A stretch of DNA of 24,430 nucleotides from a virus. The stretch is taken from positions 1 through 24,430 of IMG/VR virus record IMGVR_UViG_3300029913_001680; one strand, 5' to 3'. Shown one piece after another: positions 1 to 7,654 of the stretch; within the stretch, counting starts at the first letter, position 1; every line of letters starts with the position of its first letter. Below the pieces are notes generated by a model, which had not been told where the DNA came from, made no database searches, and was given only the letters and a program-made list of their open reading frames with translations. A program made the position numbers and the translations under genes.

Positions 1-843
1 ATGATAACAACATTTAAAATATTTGAAAGACTTGGTATTGATAATACTATACTCAAAATGTCAGAAAAAATATATTCTGGTTTTTTAGAAAATTATAACA
101 AAGAGAAAGAATTCACAAATTCATCAGATACTTTTTATACTGATATAACAGATTTAAAAAAAGAATTTAATTTTAAATTTAACCCAGATAAAATAGGATG
201 TCAAATAAATTACAATAATGCAGAAAGTAGAGGTGGATTTACAATAGAGATTGGAGTTATAAATAGATTATCAAATGATGAAATTAAGAAACCATATGAA
301 ATTAAAAGTGAAATTCTACACGAAGTTCAACATCTGGTTAATGCATTCAGATATTCAAAAACAAAAACATCAAAAACAAAAACAATAGAAAAAAAATCTT
401 TTATAAATAAGTATGAATTTATGAATATTTTTGATCATGATTTAATGGGGTCATTTAGTAATACAGATAGTAATACATATGGTATGAAAAGATCAGTAAT
501 AAATTTTATGAAATGTGACTTATTCACAGAGCAATATAAAAAAATAATAGCATATTTTTATTTAGCAGATAAAAATGAAATGATGTCTAAATTACATGAA
601 TTTTTACCAGAAATTAAAAATATTAAAAATGTTAAAGATATAGATAACTCATATAAGATTTCATTTTATAAAGATATGTCAAATTTCAAAATAGACATTA
701 ATAGTTGTACAATAGAAGAAAAATACAAACTATCTAAAATATTCAATCCAAAAGATGCTAAACGAGTAGAGAGTTATTTTAATAATAAAAGTAAAACATT
801 AATAAAAAAAATTCATAAACTAGCAGATTTTAGAACAGAATAA
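1..843 (+). CDS. Zincin-like (HExxH) metallopeptidase domain protein
   Basis: A 280-residue protein with HEVQH at residues 107-111, inside a helix-like segment (EILHEVQHLVNAFR). This is the HExxH zinc-binding signature of zincin peptidases. A third metal ligand is not obvious; an acidic or His residue in the next 50 residues (around FDHD) is possible. The N-terminus has the form MxxFKIFERLG, which resembles other starts here (MKYFNKLYEKI, MQTIFQKFINEH). I therefore take base 1 as the true start, although an upstream extension cannot be excluded because the window begins there. The C-terminal third is Lys-rich without a recognised domain. No signal peptide is seen, so a cytoplasmic or virion role is possible. 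Peptidase activity is inferred from the motif alone. Confidence 0.55.
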   Translation: MITTFKIFERLGIDNTILKMSEKIYSGFLENYNKEKEFTNSSDTFYTDITDLKKEFNFKFNPDKIGCQINYNNAESRGGFTIEIGVINRLSNDEIKKPYEIKSEILHEVQHLVNAFRYSKTKTSKTKTIEKKSFINKYEFMNIFDHDLMGSFSNTDSNTYGMKRSVINFMKCDLFTEQYKKIIAYFYLADKNEMMSKLHEFLPEIKNIKNVKDIDNSYKISFYKDMSNFKIDINSCTIEEKYKLSKIFNPKDAKRVESYFNNKSKTLIKKIHKLADFRTE

Positions 844-958
844 TATAATAATATAATAATTATTAAAAAAACTAATAAATTTACATATATTGAAAAAATA
901 ATTAGTATTTTTGTAAAATAATATAAGATGCAATTTTTAATATAATCAGATGTAAAAT

Positions 959-1207
959 ATGCTTAAAATCGGTGAAAAATATCTTAGTAAAGATGTGGTT
1001 AGTGTACTATTCAGTTTACAAAATAAAAACGAATATCATAAAATAATTGATATTGAAAATGATATAATATACATAGATATTAACAGTAATACTATAATGA
1101 TGTCAACAAATAATACTATATTCAGTAACTATTCATATTTCTTTGATTATTATTACACTAAGCAAGAAGAACGCAAATTAAAACTTCTACGATTAATTAA
1201 ATTTTAA
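959..1207 (+). CDS. Small protein with basic C-terminal tail (tail family)
   Basis: An 82-residue protein of unknown function. It starts LKIGEKYLSKDVV, similar to the G-[DE]-x-[VI] start of the small proteins at 5677, 5910 and 13726. It ends EERKLKLLRLIKF, a variant of the RKxKLxKLNNL tail that recurs across the window. A TATTTTTG box at 906-913 fits a Bacteroidota -7 element, but no good TTTG lies 19 nt upstream of it. The gene converges on the HD-domain gene with only 10 nt between the stop codons. Confidence 0.6.
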   Translation: MLKIGEKYLSKDVVSVLFSLQNKNEYHKIIDIENDIIYIDINSNTIMMSTNNTIFSNYSYFFDYYYTKQEERKLKLLRLIKF

Positions 1208-1248
1208 TATATTTACATTAAAAATATTTATGAAATATATTAAAATTT
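1199..1248. terminator. 16-bp perfect inverted repeat at a convergent gene junction
   Basis: Arms 1199-1214 and 1233-1248 are exact reverse complements, all A/T, around an 18-nt loop. The repeat spans both stop codons: that of the plus gene (1205-1207) and that of the minus gene (1218-1220). Its right arm therefore encodes the last residues of the HD protein. The likely role is a bidirectional transcription end or a 3'-end RNA hairpin. The lack of G/C makes it weak as a classical terminator. Confidence 0.5.
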
Positions 1249-1895
1249 AATTTATTCTTCTCTATAACATTAATCATATAATAAAGTTGGTTGTTTTCTT
1301 TTGTATTAAATAATACATCATTATCTTCTGTATATTCTATTAATTTCCAAGCATCTAAAATCAATTCTTCTCTTACTTCTTCGTATAGATGATAATTAGA
1401 AAAATTATCTTTTGGCCCTAAAAAACGAAGTTCACTTCTTCTAAAATTTTGAATATCTCCATGTCCACAACAAGGCCTCATTATATCCAATACATCAGAA
1501 TCATAAACAATATTATGATTAATATCATTAGTTAAATTTTTACTAATTAATGATGAAATATATTTACATTTATTTTCATCATAATTAGAATTTTTTATAA
1601 GATAATTTAAACATATATTTGAGCTATCATTTTCCCACAAATCTATACCACTTCCTTGTCTACCACTATCATGAAATGATACTGCATATCTAATTGAGTT
1701 GAAATCCACATCTATACTCAATTCTTTTGTATAGAATCTCGACATAAATTCAGAAAAAATAATAGATCTTGATATATGACGTCTACCATGAATTCCATAA
1801 TCATCAAATGTATTTTCGTGATTTTTATAAATGTTTAATATTGATTTAGAGAATTCATCTAAAAAATCATTCCATTTTTGTATATCTGTATTCAT
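1218..1895 (-). CDS. HD-domain phosphohydrolase
   Basis: A 225-residue protein with an HD-superfamily layout. HGRRH sits near residue 36-40, FHDSGRQGSG near residue 74-83 (the HD dyad), and a later Asp in IVYDSDVLD may complete the metal site. HD proteins bind divalent metals and hydrolyse phosphate esters of nucleotides or other substrates; the substrate here is unknown. The gene is translationally coupled to the primase upstream: the primase TAA and this ATG overlap as TAATG at 1893-1897. A role in nucleotide metabolism around replication is therefore a reasonable inference. Confidence 0.65.
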   Translation of the reverse strand: MNTDIQKWNDFLDEFSKSILNIYKNHENTFDDYGIHGRRHISRSIIFSEFMSRFYTKELSIDVDFNSIRYAVSFHDSGRQGSGIDLWENDSSNICLNYLIKNSNYDENKCKYISSLISKNLTNDINHNIVYDSDVLDIMRPCCGHGDIQNFRRSELRFLGPKDNFSNYHLYEEVREELILDAWKLIEYTEDNDVLFNTKENNQLYYMINVIEKNKLNFNIFHKYF

Positions 1896-3112
1896 TATTT
1901 TTTATATTTATTTTTATCATATGGTTTTTTACCAAAATATTCTGGTTTAGGATATAATGTTTCATCCAAATATAATTTATCAAAAATATCATTTGAAAAA
2001 TACTTTTGTAAATTTATTTTTTTAAATTTATTCATATCCTTTATTTCTTGTACTAATTTATTTAAATCTTTAATTTTAATAAAATATTTTTTTGCTACAA
2101 ATTTATCTTTTTTATTTTTTAATAAATCTTCTATCAATTTTTGCCACAAAAAAACCTTATATCCTTTATCTAAGAGAGTTTGAGATTTTCTGATACCAAC
2201 GTTATCTTGATCTAAAAAGAATTGAATATCCAAGTCAGAATCAAATAAAAAAGATAAGTCAGTATCAATTGAGTTTAATCCAATAGCTCCAATCGAATTG
2301 GTTCTAGAATTTCCATAATTCATAAATAATGAATCAAGCATACCTTCAAATATTGTCACTGGTTGATTCCAGTCAACATTTAATATATTAAAAAAATTTG
2401 AAAGCTTATTATAAGATAGCATTTCTAATTCATCCAAAACTTCATCTGGATGTAAAATTGAGTAAATTTTTTCGAAATTAAAAATTTTAAAAAATCTTTT
2501 ATCCCCAGGTTTCATATTACGAATTTGCATTCCTAATAATTTCTTACCTGATTTATTCAACATTACAATGCATTTCTCAGTCCATTTATCTGTTAATTTA
2601 TAATCACACTCATATATATTTTCGAAATTTTCTATCAATCTTTCAAATTTCAAATATTGATAAGCAGCAGAGTTTAATTGAATTGGTTTAAATTTTGAAA
2701 TTTGATGTTCTGAATGCTCATTTATATAATTAGAAAACTCATCTATATCAATTAATTTATTTAAATGTTCAGGTATATAAACATCCTTCTTACTATCAAA
2801 TTTCATATTAGAATCAGCAAAATCATATAATGCTTGTTTTTCTTCTAACCCAATTTCAACATTAAATTCTTTAAATAATTTTGTAACACTAGATCTACAA
2901 TCTTCATTAAAACAAACCATATATGTAGGATTATCCTTATATATATTTGCTCTTTTTGCATTAGGATCTTTACGAGAATCACCACAAATTGGACATGCAA
3001 AATTTAATCTATCATTATAATCTTTAATTATAAATTTACGGGGATCAGAATGCGCATTTTTAAGCACTTCTATCATCTTACTTTTTATATATTCAATATC
3101 TATTTTTGCCAT
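1895..3112 (-). CDS. DnaG-type DNA primase (zinc finger plus Toprim)
   Basis: A 405-residue protein. The N-terminus has a four-cysteine zinc-binding module (C40-P-I-C43, then C67 and C72 in CFNEDC), like the CHC2/zinc-ribbon of DnaG and T7/T4-type primases. The middle part carries a Toprim fold: IFEGMLDSL around E256 (the catalytic Glu motif), GAIGLNS, and FFLDQDNVG with D301 and D303 (the DxD metal site). Such enzymes make RNA primers for lagging-strand synthesis. There is no helicase domain, so a separate helicase would be needed. The length suits a phage primase. It leads the short minus-strand unit with the HD gene. An upstream terminator at 3159-3188 separates it from the gene before it. 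Confidence 0.85.
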   Translation of the reverse strand: MAKIDIEYIKSKMIEVLKNAHSDPRKFIIKDYNDRLNFACPICGDSRKDPNAKRANIYKDNPTYMVCFNEDCRSSVTKLFKEFNVEIGLEEKQALYDFADSNMKFDSKKDVYIPEHLNKLIDIDEFSNYINEHSEHQISKFKPIQLNSAAYQYLKFERLIENFENIYECDYKLTDKWTEKCIVMLNKSGKKLLGMQIRNMKPGDKRFFKIFNFEKIYSILHPDEVLDELEMLSYNKLSNFFNILNVDWNQPVTIFEGMLDSLFMNYGNSRTNSIGAIGLNSIDTDLSFLFDSDLDIQFFLDQDNVGIRKSQTLLDKGYKVFLWQKLIEDLLKNKKDKFVAKKYFIKIKDLNKLVQEIKDMNKFKKINLQKYFSNDIFDKLYLDETLYPKPEYFGKKPYDKNKYKK

Positions 3113-3158
3113 AACTCATGATAGAAAAAATGATTAATAAAGTTTAATCTATAAACAT

Positions 3159-3188
3159 AAAAAATCAGGCTCATAACAACCTGATTTT
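3159..3188 (-). terminator. Intrinsic terminator of the 3286-3669 gene
   Basis: On the minus strand a GC-containing stem (AAAATCAGG paired with CCTGATTTT, 3161-3169 with 3180-3188, 10-nt loop) is followed by a run of six T. It lies between the unknown minus gene and the primase, so each should have its own promoter. Confidence 0.7.
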
Positions 3189-3285
3189 CAATTACTATTA
3201 TAAAAAGATGCAAGATCATGATATATATACTATATATAATATATAATTTACTTCATAATTGAATGATAATCAACAATATACTATA

Positions 3286-3669
3286 TTAAAAAGATTCTAA
3301 TATTTCTATTAAATCCTTTAATTTTATATATTCAATACCGTAATCGTCATAATTCCCGTAATATTCCCATTCATGTTTAGTTGTTGATTCTAATGATTCT
3401 TCTATTTTTTTAAATTGAAGATATGTTATTTCTGGTTTTAATATTTCTAAAACCATATCAAGTGCTTTGAATTTTGGTTTATCTTCTCCATCATATTCTT
3501 CTGACTCATCATCATTCCAACAATTACCGCCTGATGATCCGCCTTCTGACCAACGCATATACACAATTAATTCTTTAATACCATCACAGCCATATGGTTC
3601 ATTGAAAACTCCCTGATCTGATGGGCATTTATTATTTATTTTATTTATTTGTTCATTAGTTAATTTCAT
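3286..3669 (-). CDS. Conserved hypothetical protein with GGSSGGNCW motif
   Basis: A 127-residue acidic protein. I use the ATG at 3669 rather than the TTG two codons upstream. It carries MRWSEGGSSGGNCWND and later a YYGNYDDYGIEYIKLKDL block. I recall a family of conserved phage and bacterial proteins of unknown function with this same layout (Gly-rich SGGxCW segment, then a YYGN..DY region). No catalytic residues can be assigned. It faces away from the 3801 operon. A TACATTTG box on the minus strand in the 3669-3745 gap could be its -7 element. Confidence 0.6.
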   Translation of the reverse strand: MKLTNEQINKINNKCPSDQGVFNEPYGCDGIKELIVYMRWSEGGSSGGNCWNDDESEEYDGEDKPKFKALDMVLEILKPEITYLQFKKIEESLESTTKHEWEYYGNYDDYGIEYIKLKDLIEILESF

Positions 3670-3741
3670 ATTCAATATTTAAAAATTATAATTGCAAATG
3701 TAATAAATTATTTTCAAATAAAAAATATTATTTCAAATTAT

Positions 3742-3772
3742 TTTGTTATTATCAAAATTAGTTGTATATTTG
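3742..3772 (+). promoter_or_regulatory. Bacteroidota-consensus promoter
   Basis: TTTG at 3742-3745, 19 nt spacing, then TATATTTG at 3765-3772. This is an exact match to the Bacteroidota form TTTG-N19-TAnnTTTG. It lies about 30 nt ahead of the 3801 gene and heads the long plus-strand operon. Confidence 0.7.
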
Positions 3773-3800
3773 CAAACTATAAATTTTAAAAAATAAAAAT

Positions 3801-4139
3801 ATGGAAAATTATTTAGGTAAAATATTAGATGCGTCAATAGTATCATCAGGTAGAAAAGTAAAAAACGGTACATATATTACTTTTGAAACACATGTTAATA
3901 TCACAATTGGTCAATATGTAGATATTGTATTTGATAATAAAATACATCATTTTGAAGTAAAAGATATTTCAATTAAAGATGTAAAATTAGTAGTAGATGC
4001 TTGTGAGATAGGATATTACGCAACAAAATTTGATAACGATAAAAACTTTGATTTGAGAAAATTGATTGATGTTGATATTGTACTTATTACTGATAATGAT
4101 AAAATTAAAAAAATTAAAGAAGAATCTTGTTGGTGCTAA
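3801..4139 (+). CDS. Hypothetical protein
   Basis: A 112-residue, beta-rich-looking protein of unknown function, first gene behind the 3742-3772 promoter. It has alternating hydrophobic stretches (GQYVDIVF, HHFEVKDISIKDVKLVV) and ends in ESCWC, a Cys-rich tail that could bind metal or form a disulfide. No family recognised. The start is the first ATG after the promoter. Confidence 0.55.
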   Translation: MENYLGKILDASIVSSGRKVKNGTYITFETHVNITIGQYVDIVFDNKIHHFEVKDISIKDVKLVVDACEIGYYATKFDNDKNFDLRKLIDVDIVLITDNDKIKKIKEESCWC

Positions 4140-4149
4140 ATTAAATATT

Positions 4150-4317
4150 ATGATAAAAAATATATTGTTAAATAAAAAAGATTTTGAAAAACTAACTAAA
4201 GGTGAAGTGATCGAAAAAGATGGTATTAAAATAGCTATTCAAGATATTGGATATCAAACTATGATTAATATCTTAGATGAGAATTATTATTTAAATGATC
4301 GAAAAAAATATTTTTAA
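4150..4317 (+). CDS. Small hypothetical protein
   Basis: A 55-residue protein starting MIKNILLNKKDFEKL. The reading frame is open further upstream, but that part overlaps the 3801 gene, so the ATG at 4150 is preferred. No domain recognised. Its stop codon directly abuts the next ATG (TAA then ATG at 4318), implying co-translation. Confidence 0.5.
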   Translation: MIKNILLNKKDFEKLTKGEVIEKDGIKIAIQDIGYQTMINILDENYYLNDRKKYF

Positions 4318-4668
4318 ATGAAATTAGAAAAATATCTTGAATATCGTAAAATTTTTGAAAATAATTATAAAGAACAAATAAAAGTTGGAAAACATGATTT
4401 AGAATTTGTAAATTTATATGATTTGAAAAATGATATTTCAAGATTTAAAAAATTTATATTTATTTATAGTTATGATAATAATTCTTTATTTACTAATACA
4501 GTATCTTCAATAGATACTAGAAAAAGATTTATAATTAAAAATAACAAACCAGCAATAAAAATCAAAATAGATGTTACAAATGTGCATTTAATTGATGAAT
4601 GGTCTGAGAGATTTGAAAAAGTATTAGAATTTTATAATAAAAATATTAATAATAAAAAATATGAATAA
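4318..4668 (+). CDS. Hypothetical protein
   Basis: A 116-residue, Lys- and Tyr-rich protein of unknown function. The N-terminus (MKLEKYLEYRKIFE) is helix-like and the rest contains beta-like segments. It starts immediately after the previous stop and its 3' end overlaps the pncA start by 8 nt, so it belongs to the same translated unit. Confidence 0.55.
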   Translation: MKLEKYLEYRKIFENNYKEQIKVGKHDLEFVNLYDLKNDISRFKKFIFIYSYDNNSLFTNTVSSIDTRKRFIIKNNKPAIKIKIDVTNVHLIDEWSERFEKVLEFYNKNINNKKYE

Positions 4669-5332
4669 AAAAATAACAATATTTAAAAATTTAACAGCAA
4701 GTCATAATGTAGATCCTCAAAATGGATTTACTCCATTATGTCCAGATGAATTACCTGTTGAAGATGGAGATAAAATCGTGATTGAATTGAATAAACAAAA
4801 TAATTTAACTAAATATAAAACAGTATCAAAAGATATGCATCCTGTTAATTCAATTTGGATTGCAAATGATGAACATCCTCAATTTTCACCAATAGAAGGA
4901 GAAAATGTTGATATTTCTTGGAAATCTCATTGTATATCTGGAACTTTTGGTTCTGAACTTATATCAGGACTTCCTAAAATGAGTGATTATGACTTCTTTG
5001 TAGCAAAAGGATTTGAACCAGATTTACATCCTTATTCAAGTTGCTATCATGACTTAAATAAAAAAATATCTACAGGACTTATTGAATGGTATATATCTAA
5101 ACATATTGATACAGTTATAATTGGAGGGTTAGCATTAAATTTTGAAGATGATCCTCTTTGTGTTGGCACAACAATTATTGATTTAGTTAATGCTGGATTT
5201 GATGTTATTTTAAATATGGGCGCGACCAGAGGATTAGGATCAATAGAAGGTAGAAAAAAATTTATTAATATGCTAATTGACGAATATCATGTAGTAGTTG
5301 TAAATTCTGCTGATGAAATTAAAGTTATTTAA
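4661..5332 (+). CDS. pncA: Nicotinamidase (isochorismatase-like hydrolase)
   Basis: A 223-residue enzyme predicted to hydrolyse nicotinamide to nicotinate and ammonia, the first step of Preiss-Handler NAD salvage. Family landmarks visible: D18 in HNVDPQNGF, K116 in VAKGFEPD and C167 in DDPLCVGTT give the Asp-Lys-Cys triad. KDMHP (D58, H60) and NDEHPQF (H72) match the metal-binding region. WKSHCISGTFGSEL matches the wPxHCvxGTxGaEl block typical of nicotinamidases rather than generic isochorismatases. GGLALN before the nucleophile replaces the more usual GxAxDxC spacing. The partner enzyme pncB lies 2.3 kb downstream in the same operon. Confidence 0.88.
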   Translation: MNKKITIFKNLTASHNVDPQNGFTPLCPDELPVEDGDKIVIELNKQNNLTKYKTVSKDMHPVNSIWIANDEHPQFSPIEGENVDISWKSHCISGTFGSELISGLPKMSDYDFFVAKGFEPDLHPYSSCYHDLNKKISTGLIEWYISKHIDTVIIGGLALNFEDDPLCVGTTIIDLVNAGFDVILNMGATRGLGSIEGRKKFINMLIDEYHVVVVNSADEIKVI

Positions 5333-5341
5333 TTTAATATT

Positions 5342-5680
5342 ATGTTTTATACTGGTGATATTATAATATTTAGAAATACTGATAAAAAATATAATTTTTT
5401 TAATATTAATATTAAAAATAAACAGAATTCTGTTTATTTTCTTTATTCTTTTGATAATAATTTTAATGTATTTGATAGTTATAAACTAAATGATGGAGAT
5501 ATATTTAAAATTATATGTGATAATTATACATTTCGTCAGTATCTAATACCAATATATCCATTTGATATTCCAAAAACATATAATTATGAAGTATATAATC
5601 GAACCTATAATATGTTTACTAAATTGAGTATATCTGAATATAGAAACCTAAAACTTAAAAAACTAAACAATTTACAATGA
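5342..5680 (+). CDS. Small tail-family protein, copy 1
   Basis: A 112-residue protein. It begins MFYTGDIIIF (a GDxIxF beta-strand start, as in its neighbours) and ends SEYRNLKLKKLNNLQ. The last 45 nt and the overlap into the next gene are almost identical at DNA level to the end of the 5677 gene (53 of 54 bases). The TGA overlaps the next ATG (ATGA). The middle part differs from the paralogues. Function unknown; the shared tail suggests a common binding partner. Confidence 0.65.
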   Translation: MFYTGDIIIFRNTDKKYNFFNINIKNKQNSVYFLYSFDNNFNVFDSYKLNDGDIFKIICDNYTFRQYLIPIYPFDIPKTYNYEVYNRTYNMFTKLSISEYRNLKLKKLNNLQ

Positions 5681-5913
5681 TAGCAAAGATAGCAAAAGCT
5701 GGAGATAAAGTTGTTTATACTGGTGAACTTTATCATCATGTAGATGACTTATTAACTAAAAATTCAATTTATATTGTAAAAGATATATCCTTAGTACGTA
5801 AAAAATTCGGATACATATTATTTGGTTTTGATATTTCATTTAATTTTGATGAATTTGAAAAATTATCTGAATATAGAAAACTAAAACTTAAAAAACTAAA
5901 CAATTTACAATGA
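5677..5913 (+). CDS. Small tail-family protein, copy 2
   Basis: A 78-residue protein with the clearest family architecture. KAGDKVVYTGELYHH (residues 7-21) looks like the first strands of a small beta-barrel, then NSIYIVKDIS, then the basic amphipathic tail SEYRKLKLKKLNNLQ. A second Ile-Ala-Lys repeat at the start (MIAKIAKAGDK) compared with the 5910 copy suggests a small local duplication. ATGA overlaps at both ends indicate translational coupling. Confidence 0.7.
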   Translation: MIAKIAKAGDKVVYTGELYHHVDDLLTKNSIYIVKDISLVRKKFGYILFGFDISFNFDEFEKLSEYRKLKLKKLNNLQ

Positions 5914-6140
5914 TAGCTAAAGCAGGTGATAAAGTCATATATATCGGTGAATATTATAATAAATATAATATTTTATTATTAAATGGTTCAACTTATACTA
6001 TAAGACATATAACTCAAATATTAGATCATTATCTATATGAATTAGATGAATTTAATAGAATAAATTGTTTTATATCTAATAAATTTGAAACAATATCTGA
6101 ATATAGAAAAAGAAAACTTGAAAAAATAAATAATTTATAA
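5910..6140 (+). CDS. Small tail-family protein, copy 3
   Basis: A 76-residue paralogue of the preceding gene: MIAKAGDKVIYIGEYYN, then GSTYTIRHIT, then SEYRKRKLEKINNL. It shares the junction repeat with copies 1 and 2 at lower identity. Its TAA overlaps the ATG of the next gene (TAATG). Confidence 0.7.
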   Translation: MIAKAGDKVIYIGEYYNKYNILLLNGSTYTIRHITQILDHYLYELDEFNRINCFISNKFETISEYRKRKLEKINNL

Positions 6141-6472
6141 TGATAGCATATAAATTAATGAAACAAAGAAAAAATGGTACTCTTGGTAGTTTATTTATAA
6201 ATGCTAAAAAAGTATATTCTTTAAATAAATGGATGAATGCTGAGTTTATACCAACAAATGGATTTGCTGAAAGATTTGGCTGGCATTGTTGTTTCACTCC
6301 AAATGCACCACATTTGAAAGAAAATTTATCAAGTGGTGAAGTAAGAGTATGGGTCGAAGTTGAAGTTGAAGGAATAAAAACATATGATAGACCAGAATCT
6401 CAGGGAGGTTCTTGGATTCTTGCTGATAAAATGAAAATTAATAGTATCATTGATAAAAATGAATATAGATAA
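6140..6472 (+). CDS. Conserved hypothetical protein (GWHC / TYDRPESQGGSW)
   Basis: A 110-residue protein. It is unlike its neighbours: RKNGTLGSLFIN, RFGWHCCFTPNAPHLK, VRVWVEVEVEG and TYDRPESQGGSWILADKMKIN. These blocks match my memory of a conserved family of small phage proteins of unknown function. Translation could also begin at the internal Met in MKQRKNGTLG. It lacks the C-terminal tail of the surrounding genes but shares their TAATG start junction. Confidence 0.6.
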   Translation: MIAYKLMKQRKNGTLGSLFINAKKVYSLNKWMNAEFIPTNGFAERFGWHCCFTPNAPHLKENLSSGEVRVWVEVEVEGIKTYDRPESQGGSWILADKMKINSIIDKNEYR

Positions 6473-6716
6473 ATCTTTAGGATATTGGAATTTAGGAAAT
6501 TGTAGTTATTTAGATGAACTTGCATATCATCTTTTTCTTAAAGATTATGATAATTGGTTTCATTCTGTAGGTTTTGAAGAACCAATAACACAATACGTAT
6601 TTTGTATGCAACATTCATATGAAAAACACACAGGACATATCGCACAATATTACAATAAAGCAGTATTAGTAATAAGAAAAGAAAAACTTGAAGAAATAAA
6701 TGGAATCAAAAAATAA
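6459..6716 (+). CDS. Small tail-family protein
   Basis: An 85-residue protein using the ATG at 6459; a TTG lies three codons upstream. It overlaps the previous stop. Aromatic N-terminal part (SLGYWNLGNCSYLDE) and the tail IRKEKLEEINGIKK, the acidic-variant form of the RKxKLxKLNNL tail. Function unknown. Its 3' end overlaps the next gene by 17 nt. Confidence 0.6.
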   Translation: MNIDKSLGYWNLGNCSYLDELAYHLFLKDYDNWFHSVGFEEPITQYVFCMQHSYEKHTGHIAQYYNKAVLVIRKEKLEEINGIKK

Positions 6717-7026
6717 ATATTATAAGAATTCTTTAACTGGACATATTATTTGCGAACAAACATTTATATCAGATATTATTACTAATATTCCAACTAAATA
6801 TTATGATTTACATATGCGTGAAATTGGTGAGAATTTTGATTTACGTGGATATGTAGAAATCAAACAGAAAAAATTTGATTTATATAGAAGTAGTAGATGG
6901 AATGCAGGTGAAATAAATAGTTGGTTTATAAAACCTAAAATAGAAAAAACTTTAATTGAAATAAGAAAAGAAAAATTAGAAGAACTAAATAAAATAAAAA
7001 ATAAAAAATATGATTGGAATGTATAA
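6700..7026 (+). CDS. Small tail-family protein
   Basis: A 108-residue protein with IEIRKEKLEELNKIKN near the C-terminus, nearly the same as the tail of the preceding gene, then an extra KKYDWNV. That extra end overlaps the start of the CYTH gene, so it may have been gained by stop-codon loss. Function unknown. Confidence 0.6.
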   Translation: MESKNKYYKNSLTGHIICEQTFISDIITNIPTKYYDLHMREIGENFDLRGYVEIKQKKFDLYRSSRWNAGEINSWFIKPKIEKTLIEIRKEKLEELNKIKNKKYDWNV

Positions 7027-7648
7027 AGAAATGAATGAAGAAATATATAAAAGATTGAGATATTATGAAAGTCAAGAACAAACAGATGATATAAAAAGTC
7101 GAATGGATGAACTATGCTTACTAATTTTTTATATTAAAGAAAAAATGTTAGCACAAATGGATAGAAAACCTATGCCACAAGAAATTGAAAGAAAATTTCT
7201 TGTTAAAAGTGAATATAAATCATTTGCAGTAAATGAATATAAAATTATTCAAGGATATATTTCATCTAATCCTGCAGTTAGAATTCGCATTAAAAATGAT
7301 AAAGCATATATAACTATCAAAGGAAAAACTAATGAAACTGGTGTGTCTCGCTATGAATTTGAAAAGGAAATATTAGTTGATGAAGCAAAAGAATTAATGT
7401 TATTATGTGAAGATGGTAAAATAGATAAAACTCGTTATAATATTCAAGTTGGAAATCATATATTTGAAGTTGATGAATTTCATGGTGAAAATGAAGGATT
7501 AACTATTGCTGAAGTTGAACTTAGTAGTGAAGATGAATCATATGATATTCCAGAATGGTTAGGTGAAGAAGTTACTGGAAATAAAGAATATTATAATTCA
7601 TATATTAGTAAAAATCCTTATAATAAACAAAATATTAATTTAAATTAA
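7010..7648 (+). CDS. CYTH-domain protein (triphosphate tunnel family)
   Basis: A 212-residue protein. Residues 57-64 (QEIERKFL) contain the ExExK signature (E58, E60, K62) of CYTH enzymes, which bind triphosphates in a beta-tunnel with divalent metal. Further matching strands are AVRIRIKNDKAYITIKG, RYEFEKEI and the late GLTIAEVELSSED. The end EVTGNKEYYNSYISKNP is typical of the short bacterial CYTH group related to inorganic triphosphatases. An N-terminal 55-residue helical extension precedes the domain; the true start could be M4 or M8. The substrate (tripolyphosphate, RNA 5' triphosphate or nucleotide) cannot be read from sequence. It sits directly before pncB. Confidence 0.8.
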   Translation: MIGMYKEMNEEIYKRLRYYESQEQTDDIKSRMDELCLLIFYIKEKMLAQMDRKPMPQEIERKFLVKSEYKSFAVNEYKIIQGYISSNPAVRIRIKNDKAYITIKGKTNETGVSRYEFEKEILVDEAKELMLLCEDGKIDKTRYNIQVGNHIFEVDEFHGENEGLTIAEVELSSEDESYDIPEWLGEEVTGNKEYYNSYISKNPYNKQNINLN

Positions 7649-7654
7649 AAAACA

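Larger units (their letters stand above)
5631..6147 (+). repeat. Three spaced copies of a 54-nt tail/junction repeat
   Basis: Copies at 5631-5684, 5864-5917 and 6094-6147, spaced 233 and 230 nt. Each encodes SEYRxxKLxKxNNL plus the ATGATAGC junction with the next start. Copies 1 and 2 differ at one base; copy 3 differs at about six. This is the footprint of recent tandem gene duplication. Confidence 0.85.

Noticed and set aside
1878-2183. Plus-strand reading frame opposite the primase and HD genes
   Set aside because: Low-complexity Phe/Leu/Ser-rich translation caused by the A-rich minus-strand coding genes.
5631-6147. CRISPR-like array (repeats at about 230-nt spacing)
   Set aside because: Repeats are coding, occur at the ends of paralogous genes and the spacers are gene bodies far longer than CRISPR spacers.
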